Positions 26,400 to 36,376 of a stretch of 64,000 nucleotides of DNA are shown in pieces; position 1 is the first letter of the stretch, and each line of letters begins with the position of its first letter. The DNA comes from Schistosoma mansoni. Its lineage: Eukaryota; Platyhelminthes; Trematoda; Strigeidida; Schistosomatidae. Where the stretch lies: assembly GCF_000237925.1 (NCBI RefSeq), contig NW_017385999.1:372001-436000 (forward strand), written 5' to 3'. Under the pieces are notes generated by a model. It was given only the letters and a program-made list of their open reading frames with translations. It was not told the DNA's origin and did not search any database. Both the position numbers and the translations under genes were made by a program.

Positions 26400-26694
26400 T
26401 TATGAACAAAATAGAACAAGCTTTCGCTTAACGGGCTTCCCTGTCTTGTAGCAGTGGATCACCAATACCTACAGGCAGGAACCTAGGTATATTGGCGATA
26501 ATATGAAAAAAAATGTTATCCTTAGTCCTTAAGAATAAGTCAAGTTTCCTCTCGAAGGCCCCCTGGGAGGTCGCTTGGATTAGCACAGTCGGCAGCGAAT
26601 TTCAGCACATTACTACTCTTAAGGAGTAGAAGTTGTAACTACAGTCCGTTCTGCTATGTTGAGTCTCCAGTTTCAAGCTGTTACCCTTTAGTTT
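26400..26694 (-). mobile_element. CR1-like LINE, part downstream of the LTR insertion
   Basis: The sequence matches 45975-46260 by eye (cttagtccttaag, ctcagtcggtagc, cattctgctatgttg) and is the 3' half of the LINE whose other half resumes at 31836. It ends exactly at the GTTT target duplication of the LTR element. Confidence 0.72.
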
Positions 26695-27022
26695 TGAGGA
26701 TACGACTAGTATTCTAACTTTACAATTAGCAACCAGTAGCACCTTCTATAATCGAAACCCTTTTGGCCAAACAGAAATCAGAAGTCAGACGAGAAGAGGT
26801 AGGAAAGATATATTTGATACGTTACCAATATATCGAGAGGCGTTCGTTCTTAACTGACTATTGAAACGTAGGAGCTGTGTCCCACGCCGAGTTGCAACGT
26901 GATCTGAAACGGATGCATGACCGAAAGCCTTCAGTTAAACAAGTCCACTTAAAGAACGTGGTCAGCATCCAATGTCGTACACCTAATGAGCTATTGATTT
27001 TGGGGAATTATTTACAGCTACA
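26695..27022 (-). repeat. 3' LTR of the CsRn1-type element
   Basis: It is 328 bp, starting TGTAGCTG and ending CCTCA on the minus strand, and nearly identical to 31504-31831. A related, more diverged copy stands alone at 47456-47782. Confidence 0.92.
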
Positions 27023-27865
27023 GATCACTCCCCCCTAGTGAGGTAGTGATGCCCCTAAGACGTGACCAGCCAGAAGTTTAAACCCAACGAGTTTGTCGTT
27101 GGTAAACACTCTTCTGATAGCTTGCTTCGTTTAGCAGCGTCTGGTCGTCTTTCCTTAAACTAAGGGACCATGAGGTACAACATAACAATAAAGAAATAAA
27201 ATACAATGAAAATTTCGGTTCCTTGGGGAACTTCGTCGTTCTTTTCCAATCGTCCTGAAAAAGAGAAAAAAATAGAACGTGTGAGTGCATGTCGAAAATA
27301 CACTCGTACTTGCGTAAGGACACAAGATGAGCGGGAAAAAAAATGATTAAACTAATACACTTGCAACAGCGTAAAAGCGACCGGAAAGAAAAAGTTTTTT
27401 TTGGTTTTTTTATATAAAAAAAAATTTATACGCTCAAAAAAATAAAAATGTTTTCTTTTAAATAAATTAAAAAAAATGAGCATATTAAAAAAATTATTTT
27501 TTATAATAAACAATGAAAAGGGAAATCGAGGTTAAGTTTGTGTCCTACGTGCAATAGTCATTAAGATGTTCTGGAAATCTTACTCTTCTTCCAGAACGCG
27601 TTGTCTTAGGTTTATCTATCGACGTTGACGAAGTATCCAGTTGTATGTCGGTTGTCGTGTAGGGTACAACGAGTGTAGGAGCCGTGTCGTACGATTGCAC
27701 TGAAGGAAAATCGACGTAGCTAGGTTTTCCTTCTAAGTACGCTGCTTTGAGTCGATCGATACTGATGCTATCGTTCGTACCGTTCTTATCTACCACATAG
27801 TACTTGGGTTCACGTTCAAGAACTTTGAAGGGTCCTTCGTATGCTGATTCCAGAGGTCGTCGATA

Positions 27866-30472
27866 TTAGTCTCGACGAACGAAGACGTGTGTACTATGTC
27901 GTAATTCAGGTTGAACGAAAACATCAGTTGATTGAGGTCGAGTGTGAGCACGTTTAACTGAACGCATAGCGTTTGTGAGCCTACTCGTGTAAGAGTTTAG
28001 ATCTATGTTCAATGAAGAAGCTGAAGGATCCACGAATTCTCCTGGGAGTCGGAGTGTCGTTCCGTAAACGAGTTGAGATGCAGTGTATCCAATGTCAGCT
28101 TTCACTGCATTGCGGATACCTAGCAAGACGAGTGGAAGAGCGTCTGTCCACTGTGAAACGTTTGAAGCTGATAATGAAGCTTTAAGTTGTCTATGAAAAC
28201 GTTCTACCAATCCGTTTGCTTGTGGGTGGCATGCTGTCTTTCGGAAGCGCGTGATTCCTAAAAGTGAGGTCAGACAACGGAAAAGTCCAGATTCGAACTG
28301 GCGTCCACGGTCTGTAGTGATGGTTGAAGGGCAGTCGAAATTTGCTACCCATCGTTCGACGAAAGCGCGGGCCACGGCTTCAGCAGTAATGTCCTTAATC
28401 GGTACTGCTTCTGGCCACCGAGTGAAACGGTCTACGCATGTTAAGAGATATGAGTATCCGTTTGAATCGGGTAAGGGTCCTACCAAATCTAGGTGAACGT
28501 GGTCGAAACGAGCGTCAGGGGTCTTGAAAGAGCCTAAGGGACATTTGTTGTGTCTTATGACCTTAGATTTCTGGCAACTTACACAGGAGCGTGCCCACTC
28601 CCTCGCGTCTTTATTCATGCCAGGCCAGCAAAACCGTTCGGCTATAAGTTTGACAGTTGCACGAGCACCTGGGTGAGAAAGATTGTGCAACGCATTGAAG
28701 ACGTTGCGTCGATAATGTTTTGGTACAATTGGACGATCCCTACCTGTAGATGTGTCGCAAAGTAAGGTTTCCTCACCTGTTCCCATCTGCTTAATACTTA
28801 GTTTAGGAGTTGTCGAGGATAACTCATGCTGAAGATCAATGTCTTCTTTTTGAAGCTGAGCGAGTTTAAGAAGGTTGATTCCTTGGAAACTGTTCAAGGA
28901 ACTTATTCGAGACAAAGCCTCTGCGACTACATTGTTTGTTCCAGAAATGTGTTGTATGTCTGAAGTAAACTGAGAAATGTAGTCGAGTTGTCGAGACTCT
29001 CGCGGTGAGTACTTATCTGAAGATGAACTTAAAGAGAAGGTAAGAGGTTTGTGATCGGTAGAAAGCGTGAATTCTCTTCCTTCGATGGAATGTTGGAAAT
29101 GCCGTGCAGCACAATACATAGCTAGGAGTTCCCTACCGAACGTGCTGTACCTAGATTCCGCGTCTAGCAACCGTCTCGAGAAAAATCCTAAAGGTTGCCA
29201 TGAGTTGTTAACCCATTGTTGTAAGACTCCTCCGATTGCTGAGTCGGATGCGTCTACGGCGATACTGATGGGCGCTTGAGTGTCCTGATGAGCAAGCAGG
29301 GTTGCCTGAGCGATGTGTTCCTTAACTGTGCAGAATGCTTTACGGACTGTGTCGTCTAAACTAATTGATTTCACATTTCCACAAAGTTGGTCGGTTAACA
29401 GTTTCATAAGAGATGCGCATTTAGGTACGAACCGTCTGTAGAAACTTACAAGTCCGTTAAAAGTTCGCAATTGCTTGATCGTGGTCGGTTCTGGGTAATC
29501 CAGAATGGCCGCCGCTTTGCTTCTAAGGGGTCGGATGCCTTGAGCATCAATAGTGTGTCCTAAGAAGTCTAAGGAGTTGGTTCCGATTTGGCATTTCTGA
29601 ATGTTGACAGTAATGCCATGCCTTTGGAGTCGATCGAAAACAATGTCCAGATGCTTGAGATGTGATTCTCTGTCCGGACTTGCTATTAGACAGTCATCAA
29701 CATACGCATGTACGAAGTTGAGACCTCGGAAAACGTCGTCTATGAACCCTTGGAAGGTTTGAGCCGCATTTGTTAAACCAAAAGGCATTCGCAAGAATTC
29801 GTAAAGACCGAAAGGAGTGATGATGGCGGTTTTAGGAATGTCGTCGGTTGCCATCGGTATTTGGTTATAAGCCTTAACTAAGTCGATTTTCGAAAAGACA
29901 GTTGTACCTTCCAAGGTAGCTGTCAAATCGTAGATGTGGGGCAACGGGTAACGATCGGAAATGGTTATAGCATTCAGACGCCGATAATCACCAGTTGGCT
30001 GCCAATCGTTGCTGTCCTTTTTAGGGACCACGTGCAATGGGGATGACCATGGACTATTTGGTGGTCGAATTATCCCTAAGTCTATCATATGGTCGAATTC
30101 GTCTTTGGCTAACCTAAGCTTTTCGGGAGCAAGTCGGCGGGCTTTCGATAATACAGGTGGTCCTGTAGTCGAGATGTGATGTGTAACATTGCTGGATACA
30201 CAAGGCAATTTTGATTGCGGTTGGTATATCCCGGAGTACTTGTCGAGTAATGATTGATATAGGGTGTCTATGGTGTGCTTAATTGTGACTGGGGATAACC
30301 TGCAACCAGAAAAAGGAGTTACGCAAACGGATAACTTAGTGTTTCCGTCTATTAACTCTCTTGAGCGAGTGTCGATTAGTGGATTGTGGTATTGTAACAG
30401 GTCTATACCAATGATTGGCATAGAGACGTCTGCAACAACGAAAATCCAGTGTATGGGTTTGCGTAAACCCAA
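27866..30472 (-). CDS. Pol polyprotein region of the CsRn1-type element
   Basis: This long open frame of 868 codons holds, in order, the end of an aspartic protease (PIIGIDLLQYHNPLID), reverse transcriptase (FSKIDLVKAYNQIP, FGLTNAAQTFQ, VHAYVDDCLIASPD), RNase H (AVDASDSAIGGVLQQ, LSTDHKPLTF) and integrase (HNLSHPGARAT, DLVGPLPDSNGYSYLLTCVD, ITTDRGRQFESGLF, ACHPQANGLVERFHRQLK). Domain order and motif style match Ty3/gypsy, CsRn1 clade. It is part of a mobile element, not a host gene. Confidence 0.93.
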   Translation of the reverse strand: MGLRKPIHWIFVVADVSMPIIGIDLLQYHNPLIDTRSRELIDGNTKLSVCVTPFSGCRLSPVTIKHTIDTLYQSLLDKYSGIYQPQSKLPCVSSNVTHHISTTGPPVLSKARRLAPEKLRLAKDEFDHMIDLGIIRPPNSPWSSPLHVVPKKDSNDWQPTGDYRRLNAITISDRYPLPHIYDLTATLEGTTVFSKIDLVKAYNQIPMATDDIPKTAIITPFGLYEFLRMPFGLTNAAQTFQGFIDDVFRGLNFVHAYVDDCLIASPDRESHLKHLDIVFDRLQRHGITVNIQKCQIGTNSLDFLGHTIDAQGIRPLRSKAAAILDYPEPTTIKQLRTFNGLVSFYRRFVPKCASLMKLLTDQLCGNVKSISLDDTVRKAFCTVKEHIAQATLLAHQDTQAPISIAVDASDSAIGGVLQQWVNNSWQPLGFFSRRLLDAESRYSTFGRELLAMYCAARHFQHSIEGREFTLSTDHKPLTFSLSSSSDKYSPRESRQLDYISQFTSDIQHISGTNNVVAEALSRISSLNSFQGINLLKLAQLQKEDIDLQHELSSTTPKLSIKQMGTGEETLLCDTSTGRDRPIVPKHYRRNVFNALHNLSHPGARATVKLIAERFCWPGMNKDAREWARSCVSCQKSKVIRHNKCPLGSFKTPDARFDHVHLDLVGPLPDSNGYSYLLTCVDRFTRWPEAVPIKDITAEAVARAFVERWVANFDCPSTITTDRGRQFESGLFRCLTSLLGITRFRKTACHPQANGLVERFHRQLKASLSASNVSQWTDALPLVLLGIRNAVKADIGYTASQLVYGTTLRLPGEFVDPSASSLNIDLNSYTSRLTNAMRSVKRAHTRPQSTDVFVQPELRHSTHVFVRRD

Positions 30473-30646
30473 GTTAAGGTAGACGTACCTTTTACCGTAA
30501 GTAGCGATCGGCTACGGTTGCCGTTAACGCGTGCCGGCTTGAAAGTTTCCCGAAATCTTATTCGTGTCAGTCGCCTTAGACTTCGGGTAATTGCAAGGCT
30601 TCCTGCGATTTCTAGAGGATTTACCGTACTTGTTGTGATACCAGCA

Positions 30647-31357
30647 CTAGTCGGGATTGTCTGTCTCTCGACCACGAGAGACAGATCGCTTAAGTGAAAC
30701 GCTCTTACGTGGGGATTTTGACCGACTACGGTCATTACGAAATCGAAGATAGCGTGTCAGTGTATGACATAGGTCAGTAATGTCATTCGGGGTCGTTTGA
30801 GGTTTTTCTTTGACTGAAAAGACCTCGGCCTTAGTAGATTTTGTGATTTCTAAGATGCGGTCGGCAGATGCAGCCAGCTCGTCTACGGCGTTGTTTTGAA
30901 ATGAGGCGAGAACTGCTTGCACCTGTTGAGGAAGTTTAGACAAGAAAAGTTGTCTGAATAGGTCATCATCGAAAGTTCGTTGGCCGATAACCTCTCTCAT
31001 TCTTATCAACATGTCTGTAGCCGAACCATGTTGCAGGTCGATATTGTTAAGGAATTGGTCTAACCGTTGTCGATCAGTTAGGTCTCCGTGCTTCAAAATC
31101 GACCGTTTGAGAGTTTCGTAAGGTTTCGGAACATCGCTAGTAAACATACTTGGTGTTACGCACCTGTTAAATTCGCGCGGTAACGCCTTAATTACCGCGA
31201 GGAATCGTGTGCGCGAGTCCGTGATTCCGTGCATGCAAAAATCAGCTTCTGCGTAGCAGAACCAGGACTCAATATTGTCAGGCCAGAAGGGAGTTAATTG
31301 AATCGATGGCGGGAGAGTAGTCCTTAACTTAAGTACTTTAGGTGAGTGTTCTGTCAT
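30647..31357 (-). CDS. Gag region of the CsRn1-type element
   Basis: This open frame of 236 codons starts 147 bp inside the 5' LTR. PPSIQLTPFWPDNIESWF, the RFLAVIKALP segment and MREVIGQRTFDDDLFRQLFL match the capsid-like region of CsRn1-type gag proteins, followed by a basic Ser/Arg-rich stretch. Gag and pol occupy separate frames, as is common in the family. This is a fossil element part. Confidence 0.85.
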   Translation of the reverse strand: MTEHSPKVLKLRTTLPPSIQLTPFWPDNIESWFCYAEADFCMHGITDSRTRFLAVIKALPREFNRCVTPSMFTSDVPKPYETLKRSILKHGDLTDRQRLDQFLNNIDLQHGSATDMLIRMREVIGQRTFDDDLFRQLFLSKLPQQVQAVLASFQNNAVDELAASADRILEITKSTKAEVFSVKEKPQTTPNDITDLCHTLTRYLRFRNDRSRSKSPRKSVSLKRSVSRGRETDNPD

Positions 31358-31483
31358 AGTAATATTAAGAACGTAAAATATTTAATCAAAAAAAGTAAAT
31401 ACATAAAATTCAAATAAAGAATAACAATGAATAATAATATTCCAAAAAGGAACGGACTCACAGTTTATTGGCTTGGTGTACCA

Positions 31484-31502
31484 GATCACGTCGGGCTCAC
31501 CA
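31484..31502 (-). promoter_or_regulatory. Primer binding site (tRNA-Trp type)
   Basis: On the plus strand it reads GATCACGTCGGGCTCACCA, the 3' end of tRNA-Trp including CCA with one mismatch. It lies one base from the LTR. Confidence 0.75.
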
Positions 31503-31503
31503 C

Positions 31504-31831
31504 TGAGGATACGACTAGTATTCTAACTTTACAATTAGCTACCAGTAGCACCTTCTATAATCGAAACCCTTTTGGTCAAACAGAAATCAGAAGTCAGACG
31601 AGAAGAGGTAGGAAAGATATATTTGATACGTTACCAATATATCGAGAGGCGTTCGTTCTTAACTGACTATTGAAACGTAGGAGCTGTGTCCCACGCCGAG
31701 TTGCAACGTGATCTGAAACGGATGCATGACCGAAAGCCTTCAGTTAAACAAGTCCACTTAAAGAACGTGGTCAGCATCCAATGTCGTACACCTAATGAGC
31801 TATTGATTTTGGGGAATTATTTACAACTACA
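31504..31831 (-). repeat. 5' LTR of the CsRn1-type element
   Basis: It is 328 bp and nearly identical to the other LTR. The tRNA-Trp-type primer site lies directly inside it, which fixes the element's orientation. Confidence 0.92.
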
Positions 31832-31835
31832 GTTT

Positions 31836-32570
31836 AGTATTATAACTAGGCTTAAATGGATGTTTAAGTGAATAACCAGAAGTGTTAAGGATAATGGAAG
31901 TCATAAGAAGGTCACCTTTAAGACGCCTGTACTCTAACGGGTAAAGGCTAAGTGATTAAAGGCGCTCTTCATATGGTTTGAATTTGAGTCCCCGAACTGA
32001 TTTCATGGCTCGACGTTGGATACGCGCCAGAGTGTCCTTATCTTTCTGGAAAGAGGTGGGAAATACTGTTTCCGTACTTTAAATGGGGACCAATAAAACT
32101 ACTGAAGATCATGTGGAACATTTACCGCCAGACTGGCCCAAATCGCGCATCAATGTTATCAGTGCAAAGTTTGCTCGAAAGGCGTTTTTGTCACAGTTTG
32201 CGTAAGATTTCAAATCGTAGGGTACCAGCACTCCTAAATATATTTCGAATTGGGATACTTCTAAAGAAGAGTTTCCTAAGTTGTAACTGTAGCCCGTACC
32301 ATGTCACATATGGAATACTTTACACTTTGAAGTGTTAAAGGTAGGTCTGTTGTTGTCTGTCCTACTTTGAAGTCGAGTCAGATCCTGCTGAAGAGCCAGC
32401 ATATCCTCTTGGTTGCGTAACTCTCTCCAAAGCTTCACATCATCAGCAAAAAGCAATAAGTCACATGAAACTTGTTGTGGAAGATCGTTGATGTAAATCA
32501 AGGAGAGAAGAGGTCCCAGTATTAAGTCCTGGGGGATCCCACTAGGTCATTCCATAGCCTGAGCACAGGT
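31836..32570 (-). mobile_element. CR1-like LINE, part upstream of the LTR insertion
   Basis: Minus-strand text reads IYINDLPQQV then LLLFADDVKLWRELRNQED and LTRLQS, the reverse-transcriptase FADD region of a CR1-clade LINE. It matches the copy at 45956-47455 and continues at 26694 on the far side of the LTR element. It is 5'-truncated and decayed. Confidence 0.8.
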
Positions 32571-32609
32571 GAAGTTAACATTGACTCTAAAATATCGATC
32601 TTTTAGATA

Positions 32610-32965
32610 TGAAGTGGGCCAGTTGGCTTATATTATATGTTGAAGTTACTTACGCCTGATACCCCTCGTCGAGGATCATAGGCCGTCCACCAACCAAGTT
32701 TCAGCTCTGTACAGTAGAACTGTCTTGACGTTCGTAACGAAGATTGTGATCTGGATTTTGGTTGGCAGTTGTTTTGAGTTGTATATGTTCTTGAACTGTA
32801 GGATGCTGTTGTTGCTTTGCTAATCCTTACTTTTACGTCTGCATCGGTTACTCCGTGTTCATCAATTATCCTGTTCAGACGTAAAGTTCACTTCCAAATA
32901 AACTCAGAGAGAGATTTGGATTTTCTCATAGCGCAGCCAATAACTAGAATGACCCTTCCGAACAA
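32610..32965 (-). mobile_element. RTE-type LINE 3' fragment
   Basis: It matches 48010-48230 (stretch caccgtgttcatcgataat and cagtagaactgtcttgac), which encodes the end of the RTE reverse transcriptase. Its 3' end (ggcttatattatatgttgaa) reappears at 63940 at the right edge of the window. Confidence 0.72.
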
Positions 32966-34600
32966 GTGGTATCAGCCACAGGGCTGAAATTTAGGTGGAT
33001 TGTCACCTAAATTCATACGACTTCCTCCTAGAATTTCCCTCAAAAAATCTATTTCTTTCGTTTACTTGGGCCATTAATGAAGTCTGCAGAAGAAGCCAGA
33101 TCTTTCTGGAAAGCAAGTTACAAGAAGTAACACAGGTAAAACGGTCTGTTATCTTTGGAACTGAAGAGGCAACAGAATTAACGCGGGATCAAACCAACAC
33201 AAGGTTGCGACTGCGCGACCTTGAGACTGGAGCTTTTTCCATTTGAGTTCGCAACAGAAATTGTAGGTCTAATAGTTTGCTTCACTTTGGATGTATTCTC
33301 CAGTTTATTTTGAATTGGTCCACAGTAAGCCGATCTCGGTTGCAACTGTACCAAGTTGTAATTATAAAAAGCGACTTGGCTATAACACACCTCAAAGAGT
33401 GCTAGATTTAGTGATGAAGATTTGTAGCTCAGGTGGACGATTTTGATGGAATTTTGTTTTCTAAACTCATCCTTTCAGCTAAGAAAACGAAACTCCAGCT
33501 TAATTTAGTTCACGTGGACTAGATTTTGTTTATTATGAAACAAATGACGAACCAAAACACCGGAAAAAATAGATTTTGACTATTTCCACCACCATACACC
33601 ACTTAATATCTGCCATATTGTAGTTAATGACTTAGTGGAAACTCTATCAGCAAAATTCTTGGAATTTCCCAGGCAATCAAAGAAGAGAAATAAAGACAAA
33701 CAAGAGTAAAATAAAGGAAAGATTTCGTCAGAAAGTAATGGAGAAATAAATAGAAGATTCCTCAAAAAGTCTCCTGTCATAGGTAACTGGCGCGAATTCT
33801 TCCCTTTCTGTCGCCTTATGTCTGAAATATCGCCGAGTCGTCTATTTTTCGCTTAAATACGCACCGAATTGTTTGCCTTTCGCCTTGCCCCAAATGTCTC
33901 CTATGTTCCCCTTCATTCCCAATACAAGACAAACGTCAAGACACATATGAACTGCTGTCGAGTTGATTAAAAAATTATACACGGTTTAAGACACTGATAG
34001 TAAATAACACTAGTTTACAAGGAGATTGGTAACAATCAGATGCTCGTTACATGTTTTTATTGTAAGTGTAAAGCTTCACTGTCATTTATGCAAATCTGCC
34101 AAAGTAATTACAGGTAAAGCATGACTCATCAAGAATGTGTTTTAAGTGTATATGAAACCAAACACGCTCACAATATATATTTGAATATTTCCAGCACAGC
34201 ACATGCAAGTCAGAAAGTCGATGCATGGCATGAAAAAGCTTTATTAGGAATGAAGTTTAACTTTCATTGCGAAATATTTCCATGTTAATGTTATGGAAAA
34301 ATTGTCTACTGGCTTGCATCTGTGCAAACAACGACCAGTATAAATGAGTGAAAACAGTGATTGAAGTGTTAAAAGATTTGTTTACTCATCCATAAGATAC
34401 TACATTCATATATATTGGGGGTTTATAAAAAAGCATGACAGTCAAGTTATCCAAAATCCTGTTAGCTAACATAAGTGAGTGGTCAATGTTGTGTCTTAAA
34501 TAATAATCCATGAGACGGTTACTATTTTACGAAAATTTGAAGGCTTTAATTGATTTCAGTTGAATAACTACTTACTCTCATGTTCACAAAATTTTCGCAG
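32966..34600. other. Unassigned non-coding stretch
   Basis: No gene or element was recognised. An 83-codon plus-strand frame at 32995-33246 lacks homology or splice support. Confidence 0.4.
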
Positions 34601-34602
34601 GA

Positions 34603-34680
34603 CTGGGATTTCCCTAATACTTACCCAGATTTTTCCCGGGTCTGGGTTTTTTTCCTGAAACCACTTAGAAAAAACCCAGA
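34603..34680. repeat. Overlapping inverted repeats (CCCAGA / TCTGGG)
   Basis: ACCCAGA at 34623 can pair with TCTGGGT at 34641, and the same TCTGGGTTTTTT can instead pair with AAAAAACCCAGA at 34669. The two hairpins exclude each other. A function is unproven. Confidence 0.45.
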
Positions 34681-34699
34681 ATACGTAGCTTAGGTAGTA

Positions 34700-35866
34700 T
34701 AACATAATTTATAATCAAAGGTTATATTGGTAGGGTTTAGTGGGTTTGCTACAAAATGCAAAACGTCCTTGGTTTATATCTTGGATTCAAAGTCTTTCTC
34801 CAGTTGGATGTGTTGGTCTTATCCTTCGATTTGTGAGAAAATATTGTATGTGTCTTCGTCCATAAATTTTACCGGATTTTTTCTCAATAGATTTGAACGT
34901 ACAAATAACCATATAATAGACCGACTAGCCTGACAAGCGTAGTTATAGAAATCTCAGAAAACACTGGGAACGATTCTTTTCCAAAGCGCACCGCTTGTTG
35001 CATAGCGGAAAGCATGGATTTAAAAACGGTTTGTCGTTCTCCGTAAATATTCCATTCCCAAGACAAACCGAGTACAGTCCTTGGGTAATGGAAAATCGAT
35101 AGATATAATCTTAACTTCATCAAAGCCTATAACTATAGATATCTATAGTTGTTCCATAACTGTTTGCCTAGAAGCTTCTTAAATACTGGGTAATTCATCA
35201 CTTCCGGAGCTCAGAGGAAAAATGACCCATATCAGTCCAATTTCGATACAAATTATCTCCACTAAGTTAATTACCCAAGTAGCGCAGTCAAGTATGAGAT
35301 TCCCATCTGGACTTATTTGGTTAGTTTTCAAATCCGAAAAGCAATCTGAACATAATATTAAATATGCATCAGCAATAAGAGTGAATTAGATAGAGTTTGA
35401 GCCGCATTAAATTGGAAATCTACTGAATCTTTGTGCAGAATAAGAAAGTGGTGTATTCTTACACTCAACTTAGATTTCAGCTAGTTAGTATAAGATGAAA
35501 GCTACGAAAATTATACATTCAAGGGTACCTTCAAACAATTAAATTTTGCTGCAAAAATAGGTTATCGAACTACTTATCCAAATTGAAACGAAACAGCAAC
35601 TTCTGGCCTAGGTCATAAGATTAGAAAGTAAACAAACCAGTAAAAAATTAATCTCAAAGTAGTTAATTTTACTCAATCCTATCAGTAAATGGCATCGCAT
35701 AGATAATATGCGTAAGTGGCGACAAATTTAACGTCTGGATTCTGAATGGTTGGCACATATAACTTGTTATTGTCTTGATGACGTTTTATTGCTGAAAACT
35801 AAATAGGAAGCTTTCCTTGATCACCTTAAATGACCTTTCGGATTTTCCACTAATCTGTCTAGGCTG
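34700..35866. other. Upstream region of AMDHD2 with unassigned sequence
   Basis: A minus-strand frame at 34884-35123 (79 codons, with VFKSMLSAMQQAVRFGKE) reads like protein but matches no family I recognise. Otherwise the stretch is AT-rich and includes the AMDHD2 promoter region. Confidence 0.3.
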
Positions 35867-36376
35867 ATGGATGGATTATTTACATTAAAATTAACGGGAA
35901 AAATTATCAGATTTTACAACTGTTATCTAGTTAGAGAAGAGCATTTGGTAAAAGATGATTTGTGGATTCGAGATGGGATAATTCTTGATGGATTAACTGT
36001 ATTCTTTTCTGAAAAGGCAATGCCAGATATTCTCATCGATGTTGGCGGGGGTATTATTTCTCCCGGTCTTATAGATGTACAAGTTAATGGTGCATATGGG
36101 TATGATTTCTCAAATCCAGATCAGGACATAGAAAATGTTTGTAACCAGGTTGCGGAGAAACTCCCACAAACAGGAGTCACAGCTTTTTGTCCAACAATCA
36201 TTACTTCCTGTCAAGAATTGTATCCAAAACTTATATCAGGATATCAGAAATATGTAAACAAACCTAACTGTTCAAAAGTGCTTGGGATTCATCTTGAGGG
36301 TCCATTCATTAGCACAGATTGCGCTGGAATGCACCAAACAGACTACATAAAGGGATTCGGTACTGATCCTATAAAG
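35867..36376 (+). CDS. AMDHD2: AMDHD2 exon 1
   Basis: It encodes residues 1-170, from MDGLFTLKLTGKIIRF to GFGTDPIK, including the N-terminal beta-sandwich part and the HLEGPF metal site. It ends in phase 0 before gtaatt. Confidence 0.94.

Larger units (their letters stand above)
26695..31831 (-). mobile_element. CsRn1-type Ty3/gypsy LTR retroelement, nearly whole
   Basis: The element is 5137 bp, bounded by two 328-bp LTRs (26695-27022 and 31504-31831), each with TG/CA ends. It is flanked by the 4-bp duplication GTTT (26691-26694 and 31832-31835). The primer site (31484-31502) matches the 3' end of tRNA-Trp with one mismatch, as is known for the CsRn1 clade, and a purine tract precedes the other LTR (about 27026-27037). 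Parts in order are gag, protease remnant, reverse transcriptase, RNase H and integrase. The LTRs differ at about 3 of 328 positions, so the insertion is young. It looks close to whole with a small number of breaks (about two or three). It is inserted into a CR1-like LINE. Confidence 0.93.

Noticed and set aside
31937-32000. tRNA-like text (ggtaaaggctaag ... gagtcccc)
   Set aside because: It does not fold into a full cloverleaf by eye and lies inside a CR1-like LINE that is also found at 46330.
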